Of a DNA stretch of 64,000 nt, positions 1 through 12,245 are shown in pieces. The position numbers and the translations under genes are program-made. This DNA comes from Straminergon stramineum. Taxonomy: Eukaryota; Streptophyta; Bryopsida; Hypnales; Calliergonaceae. Location of the stretch: positions 4,708,350 to 4,772,349 of the forward strand of contig OY987271.1 of NCBI GenBank assembly GCA_963920665.1. Direction: 5' to 3'. Positions within the stretch are counted from its first letter, which is position 1, and the number at the start of each line of letters is the position of its first letter. Below the pieces are notes generated by a model. That model did not search any database. It was not told the origin of the DNA and saw only the letters and a program-made list of their open reading frames with translations.

Positions 1-1386
1 GAAGTCCTCGTGCATTGGAGCTGACCAGCGATGTCATTGCACTTAATGCTGCAAATTACACAGTAATTACTGTCACTACTTCATGTTTAGGTTCAGCTAC
101 AGACATGCATGCTTTGTGATCTTTCTTTATCTTCTCTCATCGTTATTAAAATTGTAGGGGAACATGTGAATTATCTCTAATGTATAAAAATCCTTGCTAA
201 CTCTACTTAGTGGGGATACAGGTGTGGCATTTCAGACGACTTGTGCTCGAGGCTTTGGGCGACGACTTGCTGAAGGAGCTTGACTTTCTTAATGCTATTG
301 CAGAAGGCAATCACAAGAACTATCAGATTTGGTAATCCTTTTTACCCCTCTAGTCCGTGAGTTTTGTTCAACTTTTAGATCTTGAAATCGGTTTGTTCAT
401 CTTTTGTGGTAGAGAATATTGACAATTTGATCGAGTTAATGCCACTGTGTACATAGATTTGTTAGTTCTCTTAGGCCGACTTCGTCTGATCGGTGCAGGC
501 ATCATCGGCGATGGGTGGTTCAGAAGTTAGGCAAGGATGCTGTCTATAAAGAATTACAATTTACGGCAGATGCACTTGAAGATGATCCGAAAAATTATCA
601 TGCTTGGTCTCATCGTCAGGTATGCTTGCGTCGTATAATTTTTTCTTGCTTCGTATCTGTTGCTTAAAGTATGGTGGCTTGGTGTGGTCTATCACTTGTA
701 GGTGCTTTCAGATGCTCAAAGGAATGTTTGGTGGTTTTGCAGTGGCTACTGCAGGAGCTGGAAGAGTGGCAGTGGGAACTGGACTACTGTTCCAAGCTCT
801 TGAAGGAGGATTCTGCAAATAATTCTGCTTGGAATCAGGTATAAAGTGCCTGCATTAGCACCTCGGAATGTCGAATGAAGTTCAAGTTTTTGATATTTGA
901 AACATGCGCTAGGTCAGTTTTTGATCATGTGGCATGTATCTGCAGAGGTTTTTTGTCGTCAGCCGATGTCCATCTTTAGGGGGGTTGCGAAAAATGAGGG
1001 ATTCGGAAGTCAGTTTTTGTATTGACGCCATCAAACAGATGCCGACGAATGAGAGCCCCTGGAGGTACCTCAAGGGGTTGTTCACGGACGACCAACTTGC
1101 CTTTGCTAGAGATCCTTCAGTAAGTGAAGCATGTATATCTGAAATAGTGAAAAATCCGAACACTGTACCAGCACTTGGTTTCTTGTTAGATCTAGTGAGT
1201 GCTGGATTCCTGCCAACATCCGGTCAGAGGGAGATGTTGCGGAAGGTGTTGCCGATGTGGGCGACTCCTTCTGAGCTGGCTGCTGCTGTATGCATCAGAC
1301 TTGAAGAAGTCGATGCTATGCGTTGTCAGTACTGGGCCTGGAGAAGGTCCCTGCTCCCACTTTCTGTGGCAGTTCCCGGAACATAA
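1..1386 (+). CDS. FTA: Protein farnesyltransferase/geranylgeranyltransferase type-1 subunit alpha, 5'-truncated by the window
   Basis: The alpha subunit shared by farnesyltransferase and geranylgeranyltransferase-I pairs with a beta subunit and helps transfer isoprenoids to CaaX-box cysteines in the cytosol. Visible exons are <1-62, 222-331, 499-619, 743-838 and 946-1386, all with GT-AG introns. They join without a frame break to give 275 residues (reading from base 3). Helical prenyltransferase-alpha repeats are recognised by their Trp/Arg cores: [48 protein letters not shown] and [10 protein letters not shown]. The C-terminus reads [12 protein letters not shown], as in plant FTA. About 50-60 N-terminal residues should lie upstream of the window. 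At exon 4 the acceptor at 741-742 is chosen over one near 710 because it joins HRQ directly to WLLQ, as in the family. The family assignment is very secure. Confidence 0.95.
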
Positions 1387-4300
1387 AACTTAAGTTCGCT
1401 GTGGATATTGAGTATTGGTTTTTGTAGGTTTATGGCAAATAGTTTTTTTGAGATTTGTACCTAGAATGGTGCTAATATTTTCTTGACTGCACTTTGTGCT
1501 ACAAAGTTGCAAGGGTGGGACTAAATCCTGATTTGGGGGAAAAGAAAACTCAATGTGATCAAAATATCAGATTGGATGCAATCATGTGAGAAATGAAAAC
1601 CAATTCAATTGCAATGTAGAATAAGAATTGAAAGAGGAGGCTAGGGAGTGGTGTCATTTCATTACTTACAAGATAACTCTACTGACCTCAAAATTGAAAT
1701 TTGGATGAGCAACTGGTTTGCATTGGCCAAGAGATTTTTCTTCGAACGCTTTGGTGAGGTTGTAATTTGCCTTGGACCTCTCAATCCTTCACTCTGTTCG
1801 CTGTAATTTTGCAACTCTGAATATATGATTTTTTTTTCTCCAAAGATGAAATGACATGTCTTCTCAGTGTGATAAAAAATTCAAATCTTTTGGTGAAAAA
1901 TCAAAATGACTGTTAATTTTTAAGGAAAAAGTGAAGAAAATTCATCTCAAATAAAAAGTTTAGCTCAAAAAAATTGAAATTTTCACCATCCGTATATATT
2001 ATGATGTGCATCACCTCAATACCATATAACCAAAGTTACCTTGTCATTATAAATTAATAAAATTGACAAGCCATGGACATAGGGCCAAAGTTCTAATTAT
2101 TTAGTTTTTTTGAATTTTTGAATTGGAGTAGAAACTAAAATTGATAAACCTCATCTTGTTAATTGAGACAAATTCAAAAAATATCATTTTTTAGTTAAAA
2201 TTCACATCAAGAGAATAAAAGAAGAATTGGTTAGAATACACTACAAAGGTGATTTGTGGATTTAAGCATCTTTGTTTGAAAAGTCTATAATTCCATAGTG
2301 AGAGAATATACAATATTATTAACTAAAAATGCATTCAAGCAACTCTCCTTCCAAAATTTGGATGATAATCTAACAATAGAAAATAGACTTTCGCTCTAAT
2401 TCCAAAGGAAACATGGTTGGAGAAAGATTGTAGATTTAGAACTTTCGAAGCATATGTTTTTTGGCTTTATAAAAATTTATACATAGATTCTTCTTTCTTG
2501 CAACCTTTTCTTTTATTTCTATATAACCAATTAAAAACCTTGCATGGATTTCATAAAGCATTGGGTAACCAAATTAATCACATAACCAAGAAAAAAATTT
2601 CATCATGTTCTGATATATTTCATCCATTTTATACAGCTCCCAAGATATGTTCTTGAAAACACTCATCATCCATTATCATGGCCCTAGTAACACTTTACAG
2701 CTCCAAGCGGCCTTTAGAAGCCCTTCACAACTTTCTAGGTTCACTATGCTTCAATTGCAATATCACTTGGGTCACAACTAACTAACATTGCACATGCCAC
2801 GCACCTAAAGTATTAGTTTTCATTTCCAACTCATATTGCTAAGTCCTTGACCTTGGGACTACTAACACACGCTCCATACGTCACACCTGACATGTTACTT
2901 GGTGACATGGGGCGGAACTTCCATATCACTATGCAAGGACTAGTGTGTAGTACTATTCACCATAATCTTAACCACCTTGGAGTGTCACCCCACTCTACAC
3001 TTGGCCCATTGTGCATTTGTTATTTTCACACCAAAACCAGTTGGGACTTACAACTCATGACACATTGAAGATAGCCTAGCAAGGAGTGGGATTCCATCCA
3101 ATCGGTGCTATGGGATACACACAAGTGTCCCATGGTGCCTTGAAGCTTGGGGTGAAGTTGCATTACCAACCTTGAGTCATTGGGACTGACCAAGGCTCCA
3201 AAAGAAAAAGAGAAGGGAGACTATTGGACTTATATGAAATTAGAAGATGAACTAGCAGAGCTTCTTGTTCTATAATGATTAGTACTTCCCGCCTACCACA
3301 TGAAGTGTTAACCTCAACACTGTAGCTTAGGTAGCTCTCTTTTTCTATATGTACGCGTCTTGTAGGAATAGTGTTAACTAGTATTCTCAATATTAACAAC
3401 AATAGTGCACTTTGTACTCGGATATATATACACGACGAATAGATGTTGATGGACTATTCACTTGTCCCATTTGAACAAGACCTTACAAAGTTATGGCCCT
3501 CCAAAGATTTGGATTCACTGGAAGCAATATCATGCCTTCACCACAGCCTTTATCTTGGCCATAACTTTAGGCTCGTAGCTTATAACCTCATAATTCTTCA
3601 CATTCTATCTTACTTCTCTTCATAGCTTTTCAATGATATGCTACATGACATACTTTCTTGAGTGGTTCCTTGGGAATCCCTCATTCCTAGCTCTTAAGTG
3701 CCTTGGTGCCACTAGTACACCTCCAACTTTGAAAGTCCATAACTTCTAACCAACTAGTTCAAATCATGCGTTCTTTAGATATTTAGAAGCTTCTTTTCAA
3801 GATCTTTCCAATCATGTATGACATGTTACCATTCTATTTTAATTTGGGGCACAATAGCACCATGTTTGTTGGAGAGTCTCACATTTTTCCTTTCTTAGAC
3901 TATTGTAAGGCTTGGGAATTCACCCCCAAGTTCCCCTTGCTCATTAAGGCACTCCGGACATCCCAAGGAGATAGGGGCATGACATCCATGCACCAAATGT
4001 CAACTCTCAAAAATATTGAAGTTGGGTAGATAAGAAGGCAACAAGTGGTTGGAGAGTTATGTTAGTAGCTTGTAGCTTTTTTTTCCATATTGAAAGACAT
4101 AAGTGTTTGAATTCAACATTGAATCAAGAAATATTGACCTCAAGAAATGTGAAATTCAATTTCATTTCAATATTGATTCTATAGTAGCACCAAATGTGAT
4201 ATTCAAATAATATTGAAGTTGGCATTGAAGTCCATTAGAAGTTCATTATTATTATGCTATAATTTATCAAATCAATATAATTTCAATTTTTTGGTCAACT

Positions 4301-5997
4301 GAAGTCTCTAAAAACCATTTGCATTTATGATATTTTATTAAAAATACATTAAAAATTTAGCAATAAAGACTATTCCATTTTTATTCATTAAATATATACA
4401 TAAATATAAATAATATATTCATATAAAATAAATATTAAATTTTTAAAATTGGAAAATCTAAAACTTTCAAAAAAAATTATTTTGTATATTAGAAGTTAAG
4501 AAAATTAAGAAAAATAAAACTTACATATTTACAAATATTACAATATTACAATATTTTAAGTTTTAAAATTTAAAATTTTTTCATCAATAGTTTTATGGAG
4601 AGCAATGATGTTCAAATATAATAACAACATTACCTCTTCTATTTGTGCAAAATATATAGAAAATTATTATTTTTATGTGAAATTTCAAGTTTATAATGAA
4701 ACTACATGCTTCTTATACAATTCAATGTTCACAACTTCCTTCCCTTTGTCCTTAGGTTACCAACTACTCGCATGTTTAAGCTAGTCCAACAATAATTCTT
4801 CTTTTATTATTGCATTGAATAATGTAGGAAACATTTTGATTCCAAATTAATTAATAATGGGTTCAATATTGACTCTAAATTAGACTTCATGAATATTGCG
4901 TACATGAAGTGTTAGTTGCCAAGAAACCTAATTCATTGCTTCATTTCAACAAAAGAAAGATGCTTTGCATTAACAGAAGCTATATATAGGGGAAATTGAG
5001 TAGAAACTTCTTTGAAAACTAATCCACTACTATATGGACACTACTTATCTTAATACAATTTTTTGTTTTTGAATAAATTCCACATATTAGAATATTCTAC
5101 AAGATTTTTTTCCATTCTTCTATCATGAAAAAAGAGATTAAGCTATTAAGGGCAATTATTCATACAATTATCTATCACCATGCCTACTCTACAACTTTGG
5201 TATTTATCAATCAAAATCGTTACAAGAGAATAGTGTCAATTCATACAATTTTCTGTCTATTTGGACATGTGAATTTGGACATTTTTCTCTCAATTGGAAT
5301 AGAGTTAGTCCTTTCGATCTTGTCAATTTAGACGCCATTACCTTGTAGTGAATTGTGACCTTAAAACTTCATCAAGGGATTAATGATCTCCAAATTAGCT
5401 AAATTAGCTTGGTTTTTATATAAAAAAAACTTATGTGAAATTTACATTATAGAAATTCTCCTTGAAATGAACTTTTAACAACAATGTTGCACAACTCATT
5501 GACAAAAGATTGCAAAACTCTTTTTTCATCCACTTTAGCAATAGCATTGATCTCATAGGAACCTAGGGAATTCTAATCCAATAGCCCCAAAGCACCCTAG
5601 GGCCATTAATTGAAGTGTGGAAGCCACATGCATATCCTTGCCATTCATTTTGCAAGGATTAGGGTTTGGGGGTGTTGTTCCATTTTAGTTCCTTTAGCAC
5701 CATTTGTTTTTAGTTTCTCTAGTGTTTCACATTATTTGTTTTGTATGTACTTTATGGCTTTAGGATATTTTTTCTTTTCATGCCTTCATGGTACCATCCC
5801 TTCCCTCCCTCATACAAGACTCTCAAGATGCACACCTGGAATTATATTGTAATGATTGTTGTTCAAAAACTACTTCCTTCCACTTTGCTTTAATTGTGTA
5901 ACATTGACACCTTTTGTAATCTTGGAAGTGTTACTTCCTTCAATTCCTTTTTGCTATGAAAATCTTAGAGGTGTTGATTACCCTAAACCCCAAACCT
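1387..5997. other. AT-rich intergenic DNA, no supported gene
   Basis: The region holds many A/T runs and only short ORFs without recognisable domains. The part at about 2690-3220 is less AT-rich but shows no coding pattern, terminal repeats or known motif that I can identify. The 3' UTR of the prenyltransferase gene presumably occupies the first few hundred bases. Confidence 0.6.
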
Positions 5998-6172
5998 TGT
6001 CTAAGTTGATGGATTTTGTTGGACATCCAATGTAACAACCTGTGATTTTATGTCAACAATGACATTTAATGTAACATGTAGTGTCATTGAAGATGTTTCA
6101 CTGGTTGTCATTGTTGACATAAAAACATGGGTTGTTACTTTGGATGTCCAACAAAATCCGTCAACTTAGACA
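5998..6172. mobile_element. Hairpin MITE (foldback element), 175 bp
   Basis: Two 67-bp arms (5998-6064 and 6106-6172) are inverted copies of each other, separated by a 41-nt loop. The arms read TGTCTAAGTTGA(T/C)GGATTT inwards and differ only at single bases plus a short cluster near the middle. A transcript would fold into one long imperfect hairpin. There is no coding capacity. The form is that of a foldback MITE. A hairpin small-RNA precursor is possible but nothing in the sequence proves it, and I could not define a target-site duplication. Confidence 0.75.
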
Positions 6173-8015
6173 TGGGAAAATACTAATTTTTTATAGTATT
6201 GTGTCTCTTACATTCATTGCAATTGAAAAATGATGCTAGTTTGACTACCTCACTTTAGGCATTTTGCAAGAGCTATCTTGACCACATTTCAAGATTAGCA
6301 ATTGTTAAAATAAGTGATGCTTAAGTTTGCTTCAATATGTGTTGTTTGATCTTGCTCTTGTTTTCCATCAATTTGTGCTCTTTGCTTACTTTTGTGAGTT
6401 TCCGTATCTATCATTATTGTTGGGATTAGCTCATTGAAGGTCCAAGTTTTCAATCATTAGGAAAAGTTTAAGGTCAAAAGGTAAAGTGGAGTGGGGAATC
6501 CAACGCCCCGTCTCCTACAACTGGCACAAGGGCAAAAAAGACAAACAAAGTGAAGATGGCAGAAGGCTGAAAGAATGAGAGAATGACAAGGGGAAAGACA
6601 ATTTGAAGGAAGGAAGTGAAAGTAGATAAGGTAGGGGTGAAATCCCCAAATCTTACTTAAGCCCTTAGATTTAAAATTAGGTGATCACCACGAGATTAAG
6701 CGTGAGCTGTAAGATGTAGGATGTAAAGGGTAGCTCAACTTTGGAGGATGGTATGACGCGTCCTTAGGATTAGCCTCGTAGGTAGAGGTAGGGTTAGTTG
6801 GGCCACCATGATACGTAGGGAGAATAGAGTGGAAAGAAAAGAAGAGAGGAGGAAAGAAATAGGACGAAGCCACCGAATAAACCCTTGTGTTAAATTATTT
6901 TATGATTAGAATGGTGGTTCGTTGTATTCCAACACGGGAGTTCATGGCGGAGGAGGGAGAGCTTTCGATGGGCGCGATCAACGATTCAAATTCCGAGGTA
7001 TGAGTTAAACCTTTCCCAACTCTTCCAAGGCCCATAATTAGTGATTAGTAACTATGGCCGAGGCCTACCCCTAGGTCAAATACTTAGGACTATAGGTCAA
7101 GTCATTTCCTAGGATAGAAATTTGAAGAGGAAGACCATAGCTTTCCGAAACCCTAAGGCACATCCAAATCAGGTCCAAAATAAGGAAGTTATCACCAGAT
7201 GAAGGTTACAATTGATTTGAATGAAGAATAGTTAGACCTAAGGATTAGAAGCGAATTAAAAAGATTAAGAGGAGACTATCAATTAGGGTCCAAGGCCGAA
7301 GAGAAAGGTCAATTCTGAATTATAGATTAGAAGAAATTAGTAGATGAAGTTTAGATAAGGTTCGGATGAGAAATTCGTGGGAATCCCAATTAGGGCCAAA
7401 CTCTAGATCTAGGTAGGAACAGGTTTCTTGATACATCCCTAAAAATTTCGGATCTTTTTGAATTAGGGAGCTAGGTTCAATTGATGGATGAAGTTTAAGG
7501 AACCGAGTAGCGATTAAACTTCATCCACCCATAACTTTGGCTAGGAAGGTTGGATAGGGTTGAGTTTTATGTTTTTAGAAATGGAAAAAGATGAAATAGA
7601 GATTTATAAGGTTAATTTTGCCGTGACATAGGTTCCATCCAAACATACAATGGGCCATCCATTCAGTCGACCAAAACACTAGAAGTAGATTAAGCAAATC
7701 TTGTGAATTTGGGACCACTTAGGCACTTAGTGAAAAGATCCATTGCTTGGAAGGCACAATGGACCATGCTTAGACATCCAAAGGTAGGATTCACTTAGCC
7801 AAACCCTAGAACCTGGTTGTGTTCGCGATTTACCAAAGGTGGGTAAATTGGTGCTCATACATTGCTGGTACCTTGCATGTGGAAATTATAGAGCTTTCGG
7901 ATTTCTTCTATCTATGCTAGTTGCATCATCTGAGATCTTAAGTCGTCATTTAAATACATTCACTGTGGATGTGTAGTATATCACTCACACTATATCAGAT
8001 ACTCCACCTCATGAA
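6173..8015. other. Intergenic DNA, nothing recognised
   Basis: The stretch is purine-rich in parts (about 6470-6900 and 7060-7560) and has no ORF with a recognisable product. A TGTTGG...CCAACA pair at 6418 and 6934 was considered as a solo LTR but lacks a target-site duplication. The last few hundred bases may be the decayed 5' part of the transposase-like pseudogene that follows. Confidence 0.5.
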
Positions 8016-11000
8016 ATGTTTCCTATCCTTCCTAATATTGCAGTTCTCCAAGCAATGAAAGTGGAGAAAGTAGATCCTGTCACAAAGTTGTCTAGTGAAT
8101 CGGAAGAAGAGTTGTCTAACTCAATGCTTGCAAAGCAAACATGTTGTATACAATCCACATCGAAAGAGAAGGGCTCATTAAACTTAGTGCTAAGCACTTT
8201 GCCGAGTAGTCTAGCACAATCTCTATTGTCTCATGCTCCGTTGCATCCCACTACAATTGACCTAGTGAGCATAATGGATTGTTTGAGGAGACTGGCTACT
8301 ATACACCGCTCTAGGAACGAATTGTCAACCATGAATTTGAACAACATGAAGCACCATCGTGTAAACTTTCTTCCACTTGTCGTCAATGGAGATGTCATCT
8401 TTGAATTGCCTCTATGTCGCTTATCTTTGTCTTCATCATCAATGAAGAACTTAGAAGGAATGGCAAGCGATACGATGGACACCCTTGGTGCAAGTTGGCG
8501 ACAGCAAACATTCATAACTCTGATAGTCTCAAGTTTTGTAAGTTGTATTATGTTGGTCACCTTGTTTGCGAAAATTTAGACTATGATTACTTGAAGAGGG
8601 CTTCCAAATGCAATGAAACTGAATGGATTGTATACACAACCTTTTCGTTTGCAATAAGGGCCAATCCTCCCAAAGATTGTACTCTAGTTTGCAAAGTTTG
8701 CAAGATATTACCTATATGTCTAGACACTTGCAATGCTAGGATGTACTACTTCTACAATGAAGATCATAAATTGACAAGGGCTATAGTCCACTTAGGAAAT
8801 CATGCTCACCCTGTCGCAATGGACATGTATAGAGATTCTACAGAAAAGATTTGTGGGCTCATTGCAGAGTAGGTGGCCAAGACACCAACATACACCAAAT
8901 GCACAATTGCTCTTTCTACTAGCAAGGACTTTCTTACAAGCTATCTATTTCATAACGGAGAAGGAGAGACGAAGATGTTGAAGAGGGAGGAAATAGAGGA
9001 GTTCATGGATCGCTTTCAATATTTGAGCAATCGTAACATACGAAATGTTATTTCTTCATTTCGTTCAAACAACCGAGGAGGCGTAATCGACAACATTATA
9101 ACTATGAACAAAGAGTCAAAGTTCGAATTCATACACAATATTGTCTTCCCTAGCTAAGGCAAAGAGAAGGTGTACATTTTCAAGATGCTCACTAAGGGAC
9201 CAGAAAGCGGAGTAGATTTGTTAAGGCACATGCAACCCGGGCGTGATCTTCAAAATGCATGGATGATATTTGACTATGTTAAGCGTGTGAAGGAGAGGAC
9301 CACAATGGCTTGCCACATGTATGATTCTGGATACATGAAGGTCATAATCATTTCAACATGCAACAAGTAATCTGAAGATATTGAAGTCCAAGTGTAGTTT
9401 TGGAGGTTGTTGAATGTAGTCATGGACAGACATGGAATTGAACATCCAAACTTCAAGGGGTTTATGGTAGATAGTGCTATAGCCAATTGGAATGCGGTTC
9501 ATGTTGTGTATGGCAGTGGTTCATCTAATGGCAAAATGGAGAATTGTGAGAGGAGATATTTGTTGCACTAGAGTACTTCTCTTCATAAAAATGCACAGAA
9601 GCACATCAAGGAAGCATTCCAACAACAACACCTACAACTATGCAAACAATACAAGGAATGGAAGAATATGGATGAGGCAGAGATACATTACCTTGAGATT
9701 CGTTCATGGTGGTTATCATTTGGAGCTGCTACTAAGGATGCTCTTCATCACTTGGACCATTGGCTCACATTTTGGCATTTGAGATACCGTCAATGGGGAG
9801 CTTACATGGACATGGTAAGTGCACTATGTTTTGTAATTTATTCTTTTATATTTTTATGTCAATATTGTTAGATGTGAGAGATATCTGATAATATTTGGTT
9901 TCAAGTAAGCATATGTGAGTTAAGTACAAATTTCCAAATACCCTTGACTTTTAATTTATTCTTTTGATTATACATTTTTACCCAAAATGTAGATATTGGA
10001 AAGTAGCATGGAAACATCTGTTAGATCTAATGATTGTTTTTGTACTACCTTCTAGTACCCACATTTTAGGTATTGGGAAGAAAAACTTAGAATTACATTT
10101 TTTTAAGAAAAATTATAAGTATACAAATGGGATATATACTCCTGTCACAATCAAAGTAAACTTGCCTAATTATTGCAATGTTTGTTTGCATAGGACCCCC
10201 CAAAATGTGCATTTTATTGTATTGGAAGATCCTTCTTTTCATTTGAAAGCCATATAGTCAAAGTTTGTGTTAAAAAGTGTTGATGGTTGTGATGTATGAG
10301 ATTAAATTTCTAAAGTCATGTTCCTATGGATGGATTTCTAGGGTTTGACTTTGGAGGAGATGTTGGACTTGCCTTCATACAACTTGTCAGAAATAGTTCA
10401 TAACAAGTGGCTTCAAATGTCTGGAAATCGAGGAAACAACTTGTTTGATGCTACTTGCGATGATAGTATTCATGCATGGATGCAAATGACAAACTATTGT
10501 GCTTACTTGAGAGGACATCCCTTAGGATTTAGTCCACCGAAGGGGGAATTGAAGTTGAAAGCTGTGAGACGAAGCGAAGACCCTAAGAAGATAGCAAAGG
10601 CATTGAATACATTTCTTGGGGCAAAAGGTGTTGGAACTTGCATACTACATTTGGAAGGAGAAGAAATCTTTGGAAGTAGTAAGAGAAAGTTGGATGTACC
10701 CATTGGCGATGTTGGGGACTCGCATAGACCAAACAAAGTAAATTTCTCTCAACCACGTGTTTGAACAAGGTCTACAATGGCTTCTCTTGAGTCATCCGAA
10801 GATAAAGAAAAGTAGCCCGAGGTAGACCCTTCCCAACATGTTACGATTGCATTTGAAATCGATTGCGATACAATGAAGTGGCACATTGCAAGGATCAACC
10901 ACAAATCAAATGCTAAGTGTTTTGCTCAACAACAAGGATCAAATCTGAAGTACGCTACCAAAATTGCAAGGGGAAAGAAGGAAACCCCAGCTCCAACCTA

Positions 11001-11703
11001 TCACAGGAAAAATGAAGAGTACGGAATTAAACAAGAGGTTGTGGTAGACTTCTAGTTCTGTAAAGATGATATAAAACGATGCATAAAAGGAACAAAGTGC
11101 AAGTGGGTAATAGATTGACCTGAGGTACCTAAGGTATAGCCTATTTTAATTGGAACCAACTTCAATCGAGAGGAGACATTATTGTTGCAACACTCTGGTT
11201 TTTGTCTCCAAGAGCGACCGATGTTGTTACCACATCGATTCTTTAACATGTCCAATATATTCAGGAGCGTCTTCTATAATCACCTGTCTCCAACAAATGC
11301 AAATGCGTATCCAATAGTGAAAAACAACCGAACCATACAACGAATTGCAAATGCATCAACAACATAGCAAAGCAATAAGTGGGAGAGTGCTGTCAACAAT
11401 AGAGGACAAATATTGGCAGTAACTTTGCTCCCCTTTACAAGCCTAGGTGCAATAGTTTCATTAGAAATAGGGGCAAATCCTAATAGAAATGTCTATCGAA
11501 TTACTATGGGAATATTTTCCACATGCATATGCCCAGACTTTGTAAATATGGCTATTTCCGCCATTGGAGGTCGACAACAATATGTGAATTGCAAACACTT
11601 GTACTACTTCTACAGGTACTTCTGCAAAATGGACATCCATGATGACAAATTCATTCATGCTCCAAGTTATAGCTTCAATGAGTTGAAGCTACTTCTAGTT
11701 TGA
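8016..11703 (+). pseudogene. Decayed transposase-like gene (GCM/WRKY-type plus SWIM-type zinc fingers), probably MULE-related
   Basis: Two long reading frames are joined by what looks like an intact intron (donor GTAAGT after 9813, acceptor before 10342). The first starts in one frame at 8016 and shifts by one frame near 8460; from there to 9813 it is open apart from stops at 8870, 9155, 9368, 9395 and 9569. The second (10342-11703) keeps one frame but has stops at 10762, 10813, 11053, 11116, 11137 and 11365. Near 8680-8810 a Cys-Cys...HAH pattern (VCKVCK...NHAHPV) resembles the GCM/WRKY zinc finger of Mutator-like transposases. Near 11520-11620 CICPDF...CKH matches a SWIM finger (CxCx(n)CxH). 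The middle (GFMVDSAIANWNAV, then HLDHWLTFWHLRYRQW) resembles a transposase-like family in plants. The superfamily is inferred from the finger pair; no terminal inverted repeats were found. Confidence 0.75.
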
Positions 11704-12004
11704 GCGGGAATCATCTCAATTTCAAAATAGGCATGGCTACATTTATTCGTGTACTTCACTCATATTATATTCATTCACATATATTATGATTGAAATGATT
11801 TGAAGCTTTTAGAATTTTCTGGTGAATGCATTTTGGGAATATGGAAGCAAAATTAATCTGATTAGTTTATTGTTTTGAAGTTAATTCATCTAAATGACTA
11901 TAATTATGTACAACCCTATACCCTATTTCAGTGAGGCATATATGATATAAATAGAATTTTTTTTCTCCTAGATTTGTCCCATTTGTAAACTTCTTCATTG
12001 TCTT

Positions 12005-12245
12005 TTGAATTCCATTGTTTTCCCCTTAATTTTCCCATTTGTTTCTAGGTTTTTTCATTCTCCTTTCTTTCTTGTTATTTCTTTCCGATTTTTTTTCTTT
12101 CCACATTTTTGTTTCCTTTCCCTATTTTCTTCCTTTCCCATATTTTTTTTCATTTCCTATTTCTTTTCTTTTCCCATTTTTTCTTCTTTCCCTATGTTTT
12201 TTCTTTATACAGTGTCTTATTCTTTTCCCATTTTGTTGCTTTCCC
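12005..12245 (+). repeat. Pyrimidine-rich low-complexity tract
   Basis: About 240 bases are almost purely C and T on the plus strand, built from loose repeats of TTTCCCATTTTTTCTT-like words. It translates into Phe/Ser/Leu-rich nonsense in two frames. I treat it as simple-sequence DNA; it might form triplex or non-B DNA, but no function can be read from it. Confidence 0.7.

Noticed and set aside
6418..6934. Possible solo LTR (TGTTGG...CCAACA)
   Set aside because: No flanking target duplication, no primer-binding site or polypurine tract nearby, and the end match is only six bases.
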